Below are positions 33,630 to 41,742 of a DNA stretch of 48,531 nucleotides, one piece after another. The stretch's first letter is position 1; each line of letters starts with the position of its first letter. The notes under the pieces are model-generated. The model was not told where the DNA came from, did not search any database, and saw nothing but the letters and a program-made list of their open reading frames with translations. This DNA comes from Candidatus Pelagibacter sp. (lineage in GTDB: Bacteria; Pseudomonadota; Alphaproteobacteria; Pelagibacterales; Pelagibacteraceae), in NCBI GenBank assembly GCA_002689925.1, contig NZIO01000049.1, forward strand, positions 1-48,531. Direction: 5' to 3'. The position numbers were made by a program, and so were the translations under genes.

Positions 33630-34539
33630 AAGCAATCATTGCTTCGGCATAATTTTGAGCATTAAATATTTGTAAATCATCTTCTTTTTCTCCCATTCCT
33701 AAAGCAATTATTGGTATTTTAAATTTTTTACCAATTGCCAAAAGTATTCCACCTTTAGCTGTGCCATCTAATTTAGTCATTATAATTCCAGTTATATTAG
33801 ATATTTTTTTAAATTCCTCTACTTGATTAATTGCATTTTGACCAGTAGTAGCATCTAATATTAAAAAAATTTCATGTGGTGTACTAGAATCTATTTTTTT
33901 TAAAACATTAACAATTTTTTTAAATTCATCCATTAAGTTTTTTTTATTTTGTAATCTTCCTGCAGTATCAATAAGCAGATAATCTAATTTATTTTGATTA
34001 GCGTATTGTAAGGATTTGTATGCAACAGATGCTGGGTCTGTTCCTTCGTTGGCTTTAATGATTTCTGCATTTATTTTTTTTGCCCATATATCTAATTGAT
34101 TTACAGCAGCAGCTCTAAAAGTATCAGCTGCACTAAAAATAATTTTTTTATTTTCTTTAGCTAAAATCTTACCTAATTTTCCTACTGTAGTTGTTTTTCC
34201 CACACCATTAACACCAGCTATTAAAATAACACTTGGTTTATTTTTTTTTAGATTTTCTAAACTTTTTTCTAAAGGTTTTAAAGTTTCTATTATGTAATCA
34301 GAAAATAATTTTAAAATATTTTCTATATTTTCTGTTTTGGGATCTACTTTTACTTTAGAAAATTTCTTCTTTAATTCAGAGGCAACTTCAATCCCAACAT
34401 CTGATTGAATTAAAAAATCTTCAACTTCATCTAGAATATTTTGATCAATTTCCCTTTTAAAAATTAAATTATTAATACCAAGAGATAAATTTTTTGAACT
34501 TTTACTTAATCCTAATTTAAATTTTTTAAAAATATTCAT
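33622..34539 (-). CDS. ftsY: signal recognition particle receptor FtsY
   Basis: A 305-residue NG-domain GTPase with almost no acidic A domain. The N domain is followed by the P-loop LIAGVNGVGKTTTVGKLGK, DTFRAAAVNQLDIWA, the G3 motif LIDTAGRLQNKKNL, and the G4 TKLDGTAKGG, ending LGMGEKEDDLQIFNAQNYAEAM. It docks ribosome-Ffh complexes at the membrane. The partner gene ffh lies 1 kb away on the other strand. It follows dapF by 2 bases. Confidence 0.97.
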   Translation of the reverse strand: MNIFKKFKLGLSKSSKNLSLGINNLIFKREIDQNILDEVEDFLIQSDVGIEVASELKKKFSKVKVDPKTENIENILKLFSDYIIETLKPLEKSLENLKKNKPSVILIAGVNGVGKTTTVGKLGKILAKENKKIIFSAADTFRAAAVNQLDIWAKKINAEIIKANEGTDPASVAYKSLQYANQNKLDYLLIDTAGRLQNKKNLMDEFKKIVNVLKKIDSSTPHEIFLILDATTGQNAINQVEEFKKISNITGIIMTKLDGTAKGGILLAIGKKFKIPIIALGMGEKEDDLQIFNAQNYAEAMIASN

Positions 34540-34541
34540 TG

Positions 34542-35369
34542 TTATATACTAATTTGAATTTTTTCTACTTTCGAAACTTTTCCAGTCATATATACATTAT
34601 TAGTTAATTCCCAATTAATATTTATAATACCTTCTTCAAACTCAACGTTTGCTTTTCTTTCTGTTAATTTTAAAGAAGAAGCAGAAACAACTGTTGCACA
34701 CGCAGCTGTTCCACAAGCTTTTGTTAAACCCGCACCACGCTCCCAAACTTTAACTAAAATATGATTTTTCTTTTTTATATTTGCAAAGGTTACATTACAT
34801 TTCTCAGGAAAATATTTATGATTTTCGATTAAAGGTCCAATTTTTTTAATATCATATTCGTCAATTTCATTAACAAAAAAAACAACATGCGGGTTACCAA
34901 TACTTAAAGCAAAGCCACCAAAAGATTCTTCTCCATTAATTTTATTTATTTTTATTTTTAAATTTTTGTGATCTATTTTTTTAATTAATGGTATTTTTTC
35001 CCAATTAAAAAATGGTTGACCCATATTAATACATACTGAATTGTTATTGTTTAACTCTGCATTTAAAATCCCAGATTTAGTTTGTAATGAAATTTTTTTT
35101 TTATTTTTTTCATTCATTAAATAATAAGCCACACATCTACTTCCATTTCCACAAGCTGAAATTTCTCCACCATCAGAATTATAGAATTTAAGAGATGCAT
35201 CATAATTTGATGCTTTATTTATAAAAATTACTTGGTCACAACCAATATTTTTTCTATCAGAAATATTTATTATTTGACTTTTGTTTAGTGTGGTTTCTTC
35301 AATTCTATTATCGATAATTATAAAATCATTACCTAATCCGTCCATTTTTAATATATTTAATTTATTCAT
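34542..35369 (-). CDS. dapF: diaminopimelate epimerase DapF
   Basis: A 275-residue enzyme with two pseudo-symmetric lobes and both catalytic cysteines: ACGNGSRCVAYYL (first Cys near residue 73) and TKACGTAACATVV (second near 217). Also LKMDGLGNDFIIID at the start and GNPHVVFFV in the middle. It converts LL- to meso-diaminopimelate for lysine and peptidoglycan. The two-gene unit dapF-ftsY is divergent from ffh. Confidence 0.97.
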   Translation of the reverse strand: MNKLNILKMDGLGNDFIIIDNRIEETTLNKSQIINISDRKNIGCDQVIFINKASNYDASLKFYNSDGGEISACGNGSRCVAYYLMNEKNKKKISLQTKSGILNAELNNNNSVCINMGQPFFNWEKIPLIKKIDHKNLKIKINKINGEESFGGFALSIGNPHVVFFVNEIDEYDIKKIGPLIENHKYFPEKCNVTFANIKKKNHILVKVWERGAGLTKACGTAACATVVSASSLKLTERKANVEFEEGIININWELTNNVYMTGKVSKVEKIQISI

Positions 35370-35400
35370 TGTTTAATTATTAACTTTATTTGTTGACTTT

Positions 35401-35429
35401 TTGAACCTCTATTTGTACTTTGCCATAAT
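35401..35429 (+). promoter_or_regulatory. candidate extended -10 promoter for the ffh transcript
   Basis: TTGAAC (35401-35406) and CATAAT (35424-35429) are 17 bases apart, with TG at 35421-35422 forming an extended -10. Start of transcription would be near 35436, leaving a leader of about 100 bases before ffh. TTGACT at 35393 is a less well spaced alternative -35. Confidence 0.55.
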
Positions 35430-35435
35430 TTCTGC

Positions 35436-35534
35436 AAAAAAAGAGTTTTTTTGTGGTGCCTTTGGAAACAAAGGGATCTACACTAGTCAGCGAGGGTTCG
35501 CCCACTAGTGTAATTTGTATTGGATGTAATAAAT
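35436..35534 (+). ncRNA. structured RNA leader upstream of ffh
   Basis: Three adjacent stems are visible. First, CAAAAAAA/TTTTTTTG around GAG (about 35435-35453). Second, CCTTTG-GAAA-CAAAGG at 35459-35474, a GNRA-type tetraloop hairpin. Third, a 9-bp stem TACACTAGT (35479-35487) with ACTAGTGTA (35504-35512), enclosing GGG-TTCG-CCC and a 6-base one-sided bulge CAGCGA. This stretch is far more GC-rich than its surroundings, as expected for a maintained RNA. I recall a published Pelagibacter 'ffh' leader motif with an Rfam entry; a match was not computed. It could regulate ffh or be a separate small RNA. It lacks the GGAAG loop of ordinary 4.5S RNA. Confidence 0.65.
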
Positions 35535-36887
35535 ATGTTTGAAAATTTAACTAATAGATTTGAAGAAGTTTTTAATTCTTTAAAAAAACTTCCATCGTTA
35601 GATGAGAAGCAGGTTGAAGAAGGGTTAAGAGGCATAAGAAGAGCTTTATTAGAAGCAGATGTCGCCCTACCTGTAGTTAAAGAATTAATTAAAAATATTA
35701 AACCAAGAGCTATAGGGCAAGAAATTATAAGATCTACTACACCAGGTCAGATGGTAGTTAAAATAGTTTTTGATGAAATAAAAAAAATATTAGGCACATC
35801 TGAGTCCAATTTAAATTTAAAAGCTGTACCACCAGTTTCATTTATGTTAGTTGGGTTACAAGGATCAGGAAAAACTACTTCTGCAGCAAAATTAGCTAAT
35901 TATGTAGAAAAAAATCTTAGAAAAAAAACTCTTTTAGTTAGTTTGGATATTTATCGGCCTGCGGCGCAAGAGCAATTAAAAATTTTAGGAGAAGCTAATT
36001 CTTTAAAAACTCTAGAAGTTATTAAAGATCAAATGCCAGCTGATATTGCAAGGAGAGCTTTAAATTTCGCATCGCTTAATGGAGTAGATGTTATAATTTT
36101 TGATACAGCGGGTAGAACTCAAATTGATCTTTCAATGATGTCAGAAATTAAACAAATTGAGTCAACTATAAATCCTGTTGAAACAATTTTAGTGGCCGAT
36201 TCATTGACTGGACAAGTAGCTGTTAATGTTGCTGAAGAATTTAAGAAAACAGTAAATCTTACAAGTATAATTTTAACAAGAACTGATGGAGATGGAAGGG
36301 GTGGTGCAGCTCTAAGTATGAAACATGTTACAGGCTGCCCAATAAAATTCATTGGAACTGGAGAAAAAATTCATCAACTTGATGTATTTCATCCTGACAG
36401 AATTGCTAATCGCATTTTAGGTATGGGTGATGTAGTTACTTTAGTAGAAAAAGCAACACAAAATATTGAAAAAGAAAATATTGAAAAAATAGAAGAAAAT
36501 CTAAAACAGGGAAAGTTTTCAATGAATGAATATTTGAGCCAATTGAGACAAATGAAAAAAATGGGAGGTATGGAAGGAATTTTATCTATGTTGCCAGGTG
36601 TTTCAAAGATAAAAAAACAAATGGACAACGCTGATATTGATGAAAATATTATTAAGCAGAACGAGGCTATAATTTTATCAATGACAAAACAAGAAAGAGA
36701 AAATCCAAAAATTATAAATGGATCAAGAAAAAAAAGAATTGCTGATGGATCAGGAACAGATGTTTTAATAATTAACAAACTATTAAAACAATTTAAATTG
36801 ATGTCAGGAATGATGAAAAAAATGTCAAAAAACAAAACAAATTTATCTGGAGGATCTTTTTCAGATATATTTAATCAATTAAAATAA
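35535..36887 (+). CDS. ffh: signal recognition particle GTPase Ffh
   Basis: A 450-residue protein: N domain, G domain with LVGLQGSGKTTSAAKLANYV, DIYRPAAQEQLK, FDTAGRTQID and TRTDGDGRGGAALS, then a methionine-rich M domain (LRQMKKMGGMEGILSMLPG and LMSGMMKKMSKNK) that binds SRP RNA and signal sequences. I place the start at ATG 35535; a TTG at 35520 would add five residues outside the family pattern. It leads a long co-directional run (rpsP, trmD, rplS and on). Confidence 0.97.
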   Translation: MFENLTNRFEEVFNSLKKLPSLDEKQVEEGLRGIRRALLEADVALPVVKELIKNIKPRAIGQEIIRSTTPGQMVVKIVFDEIKKILGTSESNLNLKAVPPVSFMLVGLQGSGKTTSAAKLANYVEKNLRKKTLLVSLDIYRPAAQEQLKILGEANSLKTLEVIKDQMPADIARRALNFASLNGVDVIIFDTAGRTQIDLSMMSEIKQIESTINPVETILVADSLTGQVAVNVAEEFKKTVNLTSIILTRTDGDGRGGAALSMKHVTGCPIKFIGTGEKIHQLDVFHPDRIANRILGMGDVVTLVEKATQNIEKENIEKIEENLKQGKFSMNEYLSQLRQMKKMGGMEGILSMLPGVSKIKKQMDNADIDENIIKQNEAIILSMTKQERENPKIINGSRKKRIADGSGTDVLIINKLLKQFKLMSGMMKKMSKNKTNLSGGSFSDIFNQLK

Positions 36888-36904
36888 TAAATATGAGGAG
36901 TTAA

Positions 36905-37402
36905 ATGTTAAAAATTAGATTATCAATGGGCGGAGTTAGAAAAAGACCTATTTATAAAGTTGTGGTTGCTGATAGTAGATTTCCAAGAGATGGTAGATTT
37001 ATTGAAAAATTAGGTGTGTTTAATCCACTTCTTCCAAAACTTAAAAAAGAAAGAATAAGTTTAGTAGAGGAAAGAATTAAATATTGGATTAGTAAAGGAG
37101 CAAAGCCCACTTTAAGAGTTCAGAGAATTTTTGGAGAAGCGGGACTTTATCCAATGCCAGAAAAGGGTAATAATCCAATTAAGGCTGTACCAAAAAAAGA
37201 TAGAAAAAAAGAATCGTCACAAGAAACTTCTGCTTCTGAACCTAAAAAAGAAGAGCCTAAAAAAGAAGAACCTAAAAAAGAAGAACCTAAAAAAGCAGAA
37301 CCTAAAAAAGAAGAACCTAAAAAGGAAGAACCTAAAAAGGAAGAACCTAAAAAAGAAGAACCTAAAAAGGAAGAACCTAAAAAAGAAGATGCAAATAAAT
37401 AA
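36905..37402 (+). CDS. rpsP: 30S ribosomal protein S16 with a long repetitive C-terminal tail
   Basis: Residues 1-80 are a normal S16: MLKIRLSMGGVRKRPIYKVV, DSRFPRDGRFIEKLG and YWISKGAKPTLRVQRI. Typical S16 is about 80-90 residues; this one is 165. The extra tail is linker, then ten EPKKE-type repeats, then DANK. The tail is highly charged and presumably disordered. GAGGAG precedes the ATG, a strong ribosome site fitting high expression. The gene that usually follows, rimM, is not present; trmD begins on the base after the stop. Confidence 0.96.
   Translation: MLKIRLSMGGVRKRPIYKVVVADSRFPRDGRFIEKLGVFNPLLPKLKKERISLVEERIKYWISKGAKPTLRVQRIFGEAGLYPMPEKGNNPIKAVPKKDRKKESSQETSASEPKKEEPKKEEPKKEEPKKAEPKKEEPKKEEPKKEEPKKEEPKKEEPKKEDANK
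37238..37387 (+). repeat. 15-bp tandem repeat, ten units, within rpsP
   Basis: Ten in-frame copies of a 15-base unit (GAA CCT AAA AAA GAA and single-base variants) encode E-P-K-K-E ten times, one copy reading EPKKA. Copies differ mainly at third positions (AAA/AAG, GAA/GAG), so they are not all fresh duplicates, but slippage could still change the number. The same type of amino-acid tail occurs at a smaller scale in L19 nearby. Confidence 0.97.
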
Positions 37403-38095
37403 ATGTTAAAGACTAGAGTTTTTACTTTATATCCAGATTTATTTCCTGGACCATTTGGAACTGGAATTTATAAAAAAGCATTACAAAAAAAAATCTGGTC
37501 TCTGGATGTTGTTAATATAAGGGATTCTGCAAAAGATAAAAATAAAACTGTAGATGACACACCTTTTGGAGGTGGGAGTGGAATGTTGATTAAACCAGAT
37601 GTATTAGCAGCATCAATGGACAGCAAAATATTAGATGATCATGAACACACAATATACTTATCACCTAAAGGAATTAAATTTGATCAATCTTACGCAAAAA
37701 AAATGATTGAAAAAAAAATTATTAATATAGTTTGTGGTCATTTTGAAGGTATTGATAACAGAGTATTAGAGAATAAAAAAATAGAAGAAGTTTGTATTGG
37801 AGATTATGTTACTTCTGGTGGTGAGGTTGCTGCTTATATTTTTATTGATGTAATAGTGAGGTTGTTACCTGGGGTTCTTGGTAATCATAATTCTATTAAA
37901 GAAGAGTCTTTTGAAAATCATCTTTTAGAGTACCCACAGTATACAAAACCACAAAAATGGGACGGTAAAGAAGTGCCAAAAGTTCTATTATCGGGAAATC
38001 ATGCGGAAATTAAAAGCTGGCGTTTATCTCAAGCAGAGGATATAACACGCCGACGACGACCAGACATGTGGAGAAAATATAAAAAAAATGATTAA
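37403..38095 (+). CDS. trmD: tRNA (guanine37-N1)-methyltransferase TrmD
   Basis: A 230-residue SPOUT-family enzyme with the deep-knot SAM site: [43 protein letters not shown] and [19 protein letters not shown], then [10 protein letters not shown] and [13 protein letters not shown]. It methylates G37 in tRNAs with G36G37. The ATG directly follows the rpsP stop, and its end overlaps rplS by 8 bases. Confidence 0.98.
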   Translation: MLKTRVFTLYPDLFPGPFGTGIYKKALQKKIWSLDVVNIRDSAKDKNKTVDDTPFGGGSGMLIKPDVLAASMDSKILDDHEHTIYLSPKGIKFDQSYAKKMIEKKIINIVCGHFEGIDNRVLENKKIEEVCIGDYVTSGGEVAAYIFIDVIVRLLPGVLGNHNSIKEESFENHLLEYPQYTKPQKWDGKEVPKVLLSGNHAEIKSWRLSQAEDITRRRRPDMWRKYKKND

Positions 38096-38576
38096 AAATA
38101 TTGAACAAATAAATGAATTAAGTGTAAAGAAAATTTCTCAGGGTAAGAAATTACCAGAATTTTTTCCTGGAGACATAGTAAAAGTTGGTGTCAGAATAGT
38201 TGAAGGTAAAAGAGAAAGAATTCAATTTTTTGAAGGTGTTTGTATAGCAAAAAAAACTAGAGGAATTAATTCTTCTTTTACAGTTAGAAAAATTTCATTT
38301 GGTGAAGGGGTTGAACGTACTTTTGCATTATATAGTCCAATTTTAGGCTCTATAAAAGTTATTAGATCTGGTAAAGTAAGAAGAGCAAAATTATATTATT
38401 TAAGAAGTAGAAAAGGAAAATCAGCTAGAATTGCTGAAAAATTAAAAAAGAAAATAGGTTTAGACTTATCAGAACAACCCTTGACTAAAGATCTAAATGT
38501 AAAAAAATCTGATGAAGATACAAAAGAAGAAAAAAATGAAAATAAAGAAAAATCTTCAGAAAAATCAAAAGATTAA
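38088..38576 (+). CDS. rplS: 50S ribosomal protein L19 with charged C-terminal extension
   Basis: Residues 1-118 are a regular L19 ([72 protein letters not shown]). Typical L19 ends near residue 115-125; here about 40 more residues follow, rich in Asp, Glu, Lys and Ser, likely disordered. The overlap with trmD keeps the ffh-rpsP-trmD-rplS order known from many bacteria, apart from rimM. Confidence 0.96.
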   Translation: MIKNIEQINELSVKKISQGKKLPEFFPGDIVKVGVRIVEGKRERIQFFEGVCIAKKTRGINSSFTVRKISFGEGVERTFALYSPILGSIKVIRSGKVRRAKLYYLRSRKGKSARIAEKLKKKIGLDLSEQPLTKDLNVKKSDEDTKEEKNENKEKSSEKSKD

Positions 38577-38606
38577 AATATTAGATTTAAAAAAAAATTT
38601 TTTTTA

Positions 38607-40010
38607 ATGCCCCAAACTTTATACGACAAAATTTGGAACGAACATATTGTTCATCAACAAAATGATGGAACAACTTTGTTATATGTTGATAGACATTTAG
38701 TTCATGAAGTTACAAGTCCTCAAGCTTTTGAAGGATTAAGAAATGCTAATAGAAAAGTAAGAAAACCAAATTTAACTCTAGCTGTGGCTGATCATAATGT
38801 CCCAACAACAGACAGATCACAAGGGATATCAGATCATGAATCAAAAATACAAGTAGACACTTTAGAAGCTAATTGCAAAGAGTTTAATATTAGACTATTT
38901 GGTATGAACGATAAGCGACAGGGTATAGTTCACATAATCGGTCCAGAACAAGGTTTTACTCAGCCAGGTACTGTAATTGTGTGTGGTGACAGTCATACAG
39001 CAACTCATGGAGCATTTGGAGCATTGGCTTTTGGTATAGGAACTTCTGAAGTTGAACATGTATTGGCAACTCAAACACTGGTACAAAAAAAAGCAAAAAA
39101 TTTTAGAATCAATGTTAATGGAAAATTACCTATCGGAGTCACTTCTAAAGATGTAATTCTACAAATAATTGGAAAAATTGGAACAGCAGGTGGAACAGGT
39201 TATGTGATTGAATATTCTGGCAGTTTAATTTCATCTTTAAGTGTTGAACAAAGAATGACAATTTGCAATATGACTATTGAAGGTGGTGCTAGAGCAGGAC
39301 TTATTCAACCAGATCAAAAAATCTTTAATTATTTAAAAAATAAACCAATGTCACCCAAAAGTGAAAATTGGGATAAAGCTTTTGAATACTGGAAAAATTT
39401 GAAAACTGACGAAGGTGCAAAATTCGAAAAAGAAATAGATTTAAAAGCAGAAGAAATTGAACCTATGATCACATGGGGAACATCTCCACAAGATGTAATT
39501 ACTATAGATGGGAAAGTACCAAACCCCAAAAATGAGGCTGATGCTGATAAAAAAAATTCTATTGAAAGATCACTTAAATATATGGGTTTAAAACCTGATA
39601 CTCTTGCTAAAGATATAAAAATAGATAAGGTTTTTATTGGAAGCTGTACGAATGGAAGAATTGAAGATTTAAGAGAAGCAGCAAAAATATTAAAGAATAA
39701 AAAGAAAGCTTCACACGTTGAGGCCATGGTGGTTCCAGGCTCAGGTCTAGTAAAAGAACAAGCTGAACAAGAAGGATTAGATAAAATTTTTATAAACTCA
39801 GGATTTGAATGGAGAGAACCAGGATGTTCAATGTGCTTAGCTATGAATGCAGATAAATTAAAGCCAGAAGAAAGATGTGCATCTACATCAAATAGAAATT
39901 TTGAAGGAAGACAAGGAAGAGGTGGAAGAACACATTTGGTTAGCCCTGGGATGGCAGCAGCAGCAGCTATTTCTGGAAGCTTGGATGATGTTAGGAAGTT
40001 CCAAAATTAA
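38607..40010 (+). CDS. leuC: 3-isopropylmalate dehydratase large subunit LeuC
   Basis: A 467-residue aconitase-family enzyme with the [4Fe-4S] ligands: Cys in [13 protein letters not shown] and the CSMCLAMN pair near residue 405, plus [27 protein letters not shown] and [17 protein letters not shown]. It isomerises 2- to 3-isopropylmalate in leucine synthesis with LeuD. The start is the ATG at 38607, 30 bases after rplS. Confidence 0.98.
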   Translation: MPQTLYDKIWNEHIVHQQNDGTTLLYVDRHLVHEVTSPQAFEGLRNANRKVRKPNLTLAVADHNVPTTDRSQGISDHESKIQVDTLEANCKEFNIRLFGMNDKRQGIVHIIGPEQGFTQPGTVIVCGDSHTATHGAFGALAFGIGTSEVEHVLATQTLVQKKAKNFRINVNGKLPIGVTSKDVILQIIGKIGTAGGTGYVIEYSGSLISSLSVEQRMTICNMTIEGGARAGLIQPDQKIFNYLKNKPMSPKSENWDKAFEYWKNLKTDEGAKFEKEIDLKAEEIEPMITWGTSPQDVITIDGKVPNPKNEADADKKNSIERSLKYMGLKPDTLAKDIKIDKVFIGSCTNGRIEDLREAAKILKNKKKASHVEAMVVPGSGLVKEQAEQEGLDKIFINSGFEWREPGCSMCLAMNADKLKPEERCASTSNRNFEGRQGRGGRTHLVSPGMAAAAAISGSLDDVRKFQN

Positions 40011-40011
40011 A

Positions 40012-40617
40012 ATGCAAAAATTTAACTCACTTAAAAGTATTCCAGCATATCTGCCAATTGTAAATATTGATACTGATATGATAATTCCAAAACAGTTTTT
40101 AAAGACTATTAAAAGAACTGGATTAGGTAAGAATTTATTTTTTGAAATGAGATATGAGGATAATGGAAATAAAATTGAAAATTTTATTTTAAATCAAACA
40201 CCTTATAATAATTCAAAGATATTAATAACTGGAAAAAATTTTGGATGTGGATCTTCAAGAGAACATGCTCCATGGGCATTACTTGATTTTGGTATTACTT
40301 GTGTAATCAGCTCAAGCTATGCAGATATTTTTTATAATAATTGTTTTAAAAATGGAATTTTACCAATTATTTTAAAAGAAGAAAAAATAAAAGAACTTTC
40401 AGAATATTCAAAAAGAAAAGAAGAAATTCTCGTAGATTTAAAACAAGAAAAAGTTATTTTTGGCAACAATGAAATAAAATTTGAAATAGATCCATTTAAA
40501 AAAGATTGCTTATTAAATGGACTTGATGATATTGCCATTTCTTTAGAAAAGGATGAAAATATTTCTCTTTTTGAAAAAAAATTAAATAAACAAAAACCTT
40601 GGGTATTTAATGATTAA
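40012..40617 (+). CDS. leuD: 3-isopropylmalate dehydratase small subunit LeuD
   Basis: A 201-residue swivel-domain protein with [33 protein letters not shown] and [19 protein letters not shown]. The upstream in-frame sequence back to 39877 lies inside leuC and is not family-like, so the start is ATG 40012, one base after the leuC stop. Overlaps leuB by 8 bases. Confidence 0.97.
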   Translation: MQKFNSLKSIPAYLPIVNIDTDMIIPKQFLKTIKRTGLGKNLFFEMRYEDNGNKIENFILNQTPYNNSKILITGKNFGCGSSREHAPWALLDFGITCVISSSYADIFYNNCFKNGILPIILKEEKIKELSEYSKRKEEILVDLKQEKVIFGNNEIKFEIDPFKKDCLLNGLDDIAISLEKDENISLFEKKLNKQKPWVFND

Positions 40618-41716
40618 AGTTAAAAAAAGAAAAATATTACTTTTGCCAGGAGATGGAATTGGGCCAGAAGTTATTAATGAAGTTAAAAAGATTATAGTTT
40701 GGTTTAACAAAAAAAAATCTTTAGATTTTGAAATTGAAGAAGGACTGGTAGGTGGAGCTTCATATGAAAAACATAAAAAACCAATTACTGATGAAGTTTT
40801 TTATAAGGCTCTTGAATCAGAAGCTGTAATATTGGGTGCGGTTGGAGGTCCTCAATGGGATAATTTAGAATTTTCAAAAAGACCGGAGAGAGCACTTTTA
40901 AAATTAAGAAAAGAACTAAAATTATTTGCTAATCTTAGACCAGCTATTTGTTTTAAACAATTAGTAGAGGCATCTAGTTTAAAACCTGAAATAGTTTCAG
41001 GTTTAGATATAATGATTGTAAGAGAATTAACAGGAGGTATATATTTTGGGGAACCAAGAGGAATAAAACCAATTGAAAATGGTGAAAGAAAAGGAATTAA
41101 TACACACACATATACTAGCGGTGAAATAATTAGAGTTGCTAAAGTTGCTTTCGAACTTGCGAAAAAAAGAAACAAAAAAGTCACATCTTGTGACAAATCT
41201 AATGTAATGGAAGCTGGAATTCTTTGGCGAGAAGAAGTACAAAAACTTAAAGATGATGAATATAAAGATATTAAGTTAGATCACATGTTAGCAGATAATT
41301 GTGCAATGCAATTATTAAGAAATCCAAAACAGTTTGATGTAATTGTAACAGATAATCTGTTTGGGGATATACTGTCTGATGAAGCGGCTATGTTAACTGG
41401 TTCTTTAGGTTTATTGCCATCTGCTTCAATAGGTGCAAAAGATAAAAATGGTAAAATGAGATCTATGTACGAGCCCGTTCATGGTTCAGCGCCTGACATT
41501 GCTGGATCAGGAAAAGCCAATCCCATAGCAACTATTCTAAGTTTTTCAATGGCGCTTAAGTATTCTTTGGACTTAGATAAGGAAGCAAATATCGTTGAAC
41601 AAGCTGTTCAAAACGTACTTAATGAAGGATTAAGAACAAAAGATATTTTGTCAAAAGGGATGAAGGAAGTTTCTACTTCGGCAATGGGAGATGCGATAAT
41701 TTCAAAATTGCAATAA
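40610..41716 (+). CDS. leuB: 3-isopropylmalate dehydrogenase LeuB
   Basis: A 368-residue decarboxylating dehydrogenase: [77 protein letters not shown] and [19 protein letters not shown]. It makes the 2-oxoisocaproate precursor of leucine, completing leuCDB. leuA is not in the window. Confidence 0.98.
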   Translation: MIKVKKRKILLLPGDGIGPEVINEVKKIIVWFNKKKSLDFEIEEGLVGGASYEKHKKPITDEVFYKALESEAVILGAVGGPQWDNLEFSKRPERALLKLRKELKLFANLRPAICFKQLVEASSLKPEIVSGLDIMIVRELTGGIYFGEPRGIKPIENGERKGINTHTYTSGEIIRVAKVAFELAKKRNKKVTSCDKSNVMEAGILWREEVQKLKDDEYKDIKLDHMLADNCAMQLLRNPKQFDVIVTDNLFGDILSDEAAMLTGSLGLLPSASIGAKDKNGKMRSMYEPVHGSAPDIAGSGKANPIATILSFSMALKYSLDLDKEANIVEQAVQNVLNEGLRTKDILSKGMKEVSTSAMGDAIISKLQ

Positions 41717-41742
41717 TTAATCATTTATTCTAGTTTAGTCGC

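Noticed and set aside
35484-35512. tRNA or tmRNA T-arm because of GGTTCG
   Set aside because: The surrounding stem does not form a 5-bp T-stem with a 7-base loop, and no acceptor or anticodon arms are present.
35436-35534. Idea that the ffh leader is the 4.5S SRP RNA gene
   Set aside because: No GGAAG-type apical loop or the asymmetric domain IV pattern is seen on either strand, so I keep it as an ffh leader RNA of unknown role.
36389-36835. 148-codon minus-strand frame opposite ffh
   Set aside because: A hydrophobic antisense shadow of the Ffh M domain; no start signal or homology.
37131-37409. A second frame across the rpsP repeat tail, giving a lysine/leucine repeat peptide
   Set aside because: A 15-bp repeat leaves other frames open too. 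The S16 frame is the real one because it continues an intact S16 domain.
39329-39727. 132-codon minus-strand frame opposite leuC
   Set aside because: An antisense shadow of a clear LeuC domain.
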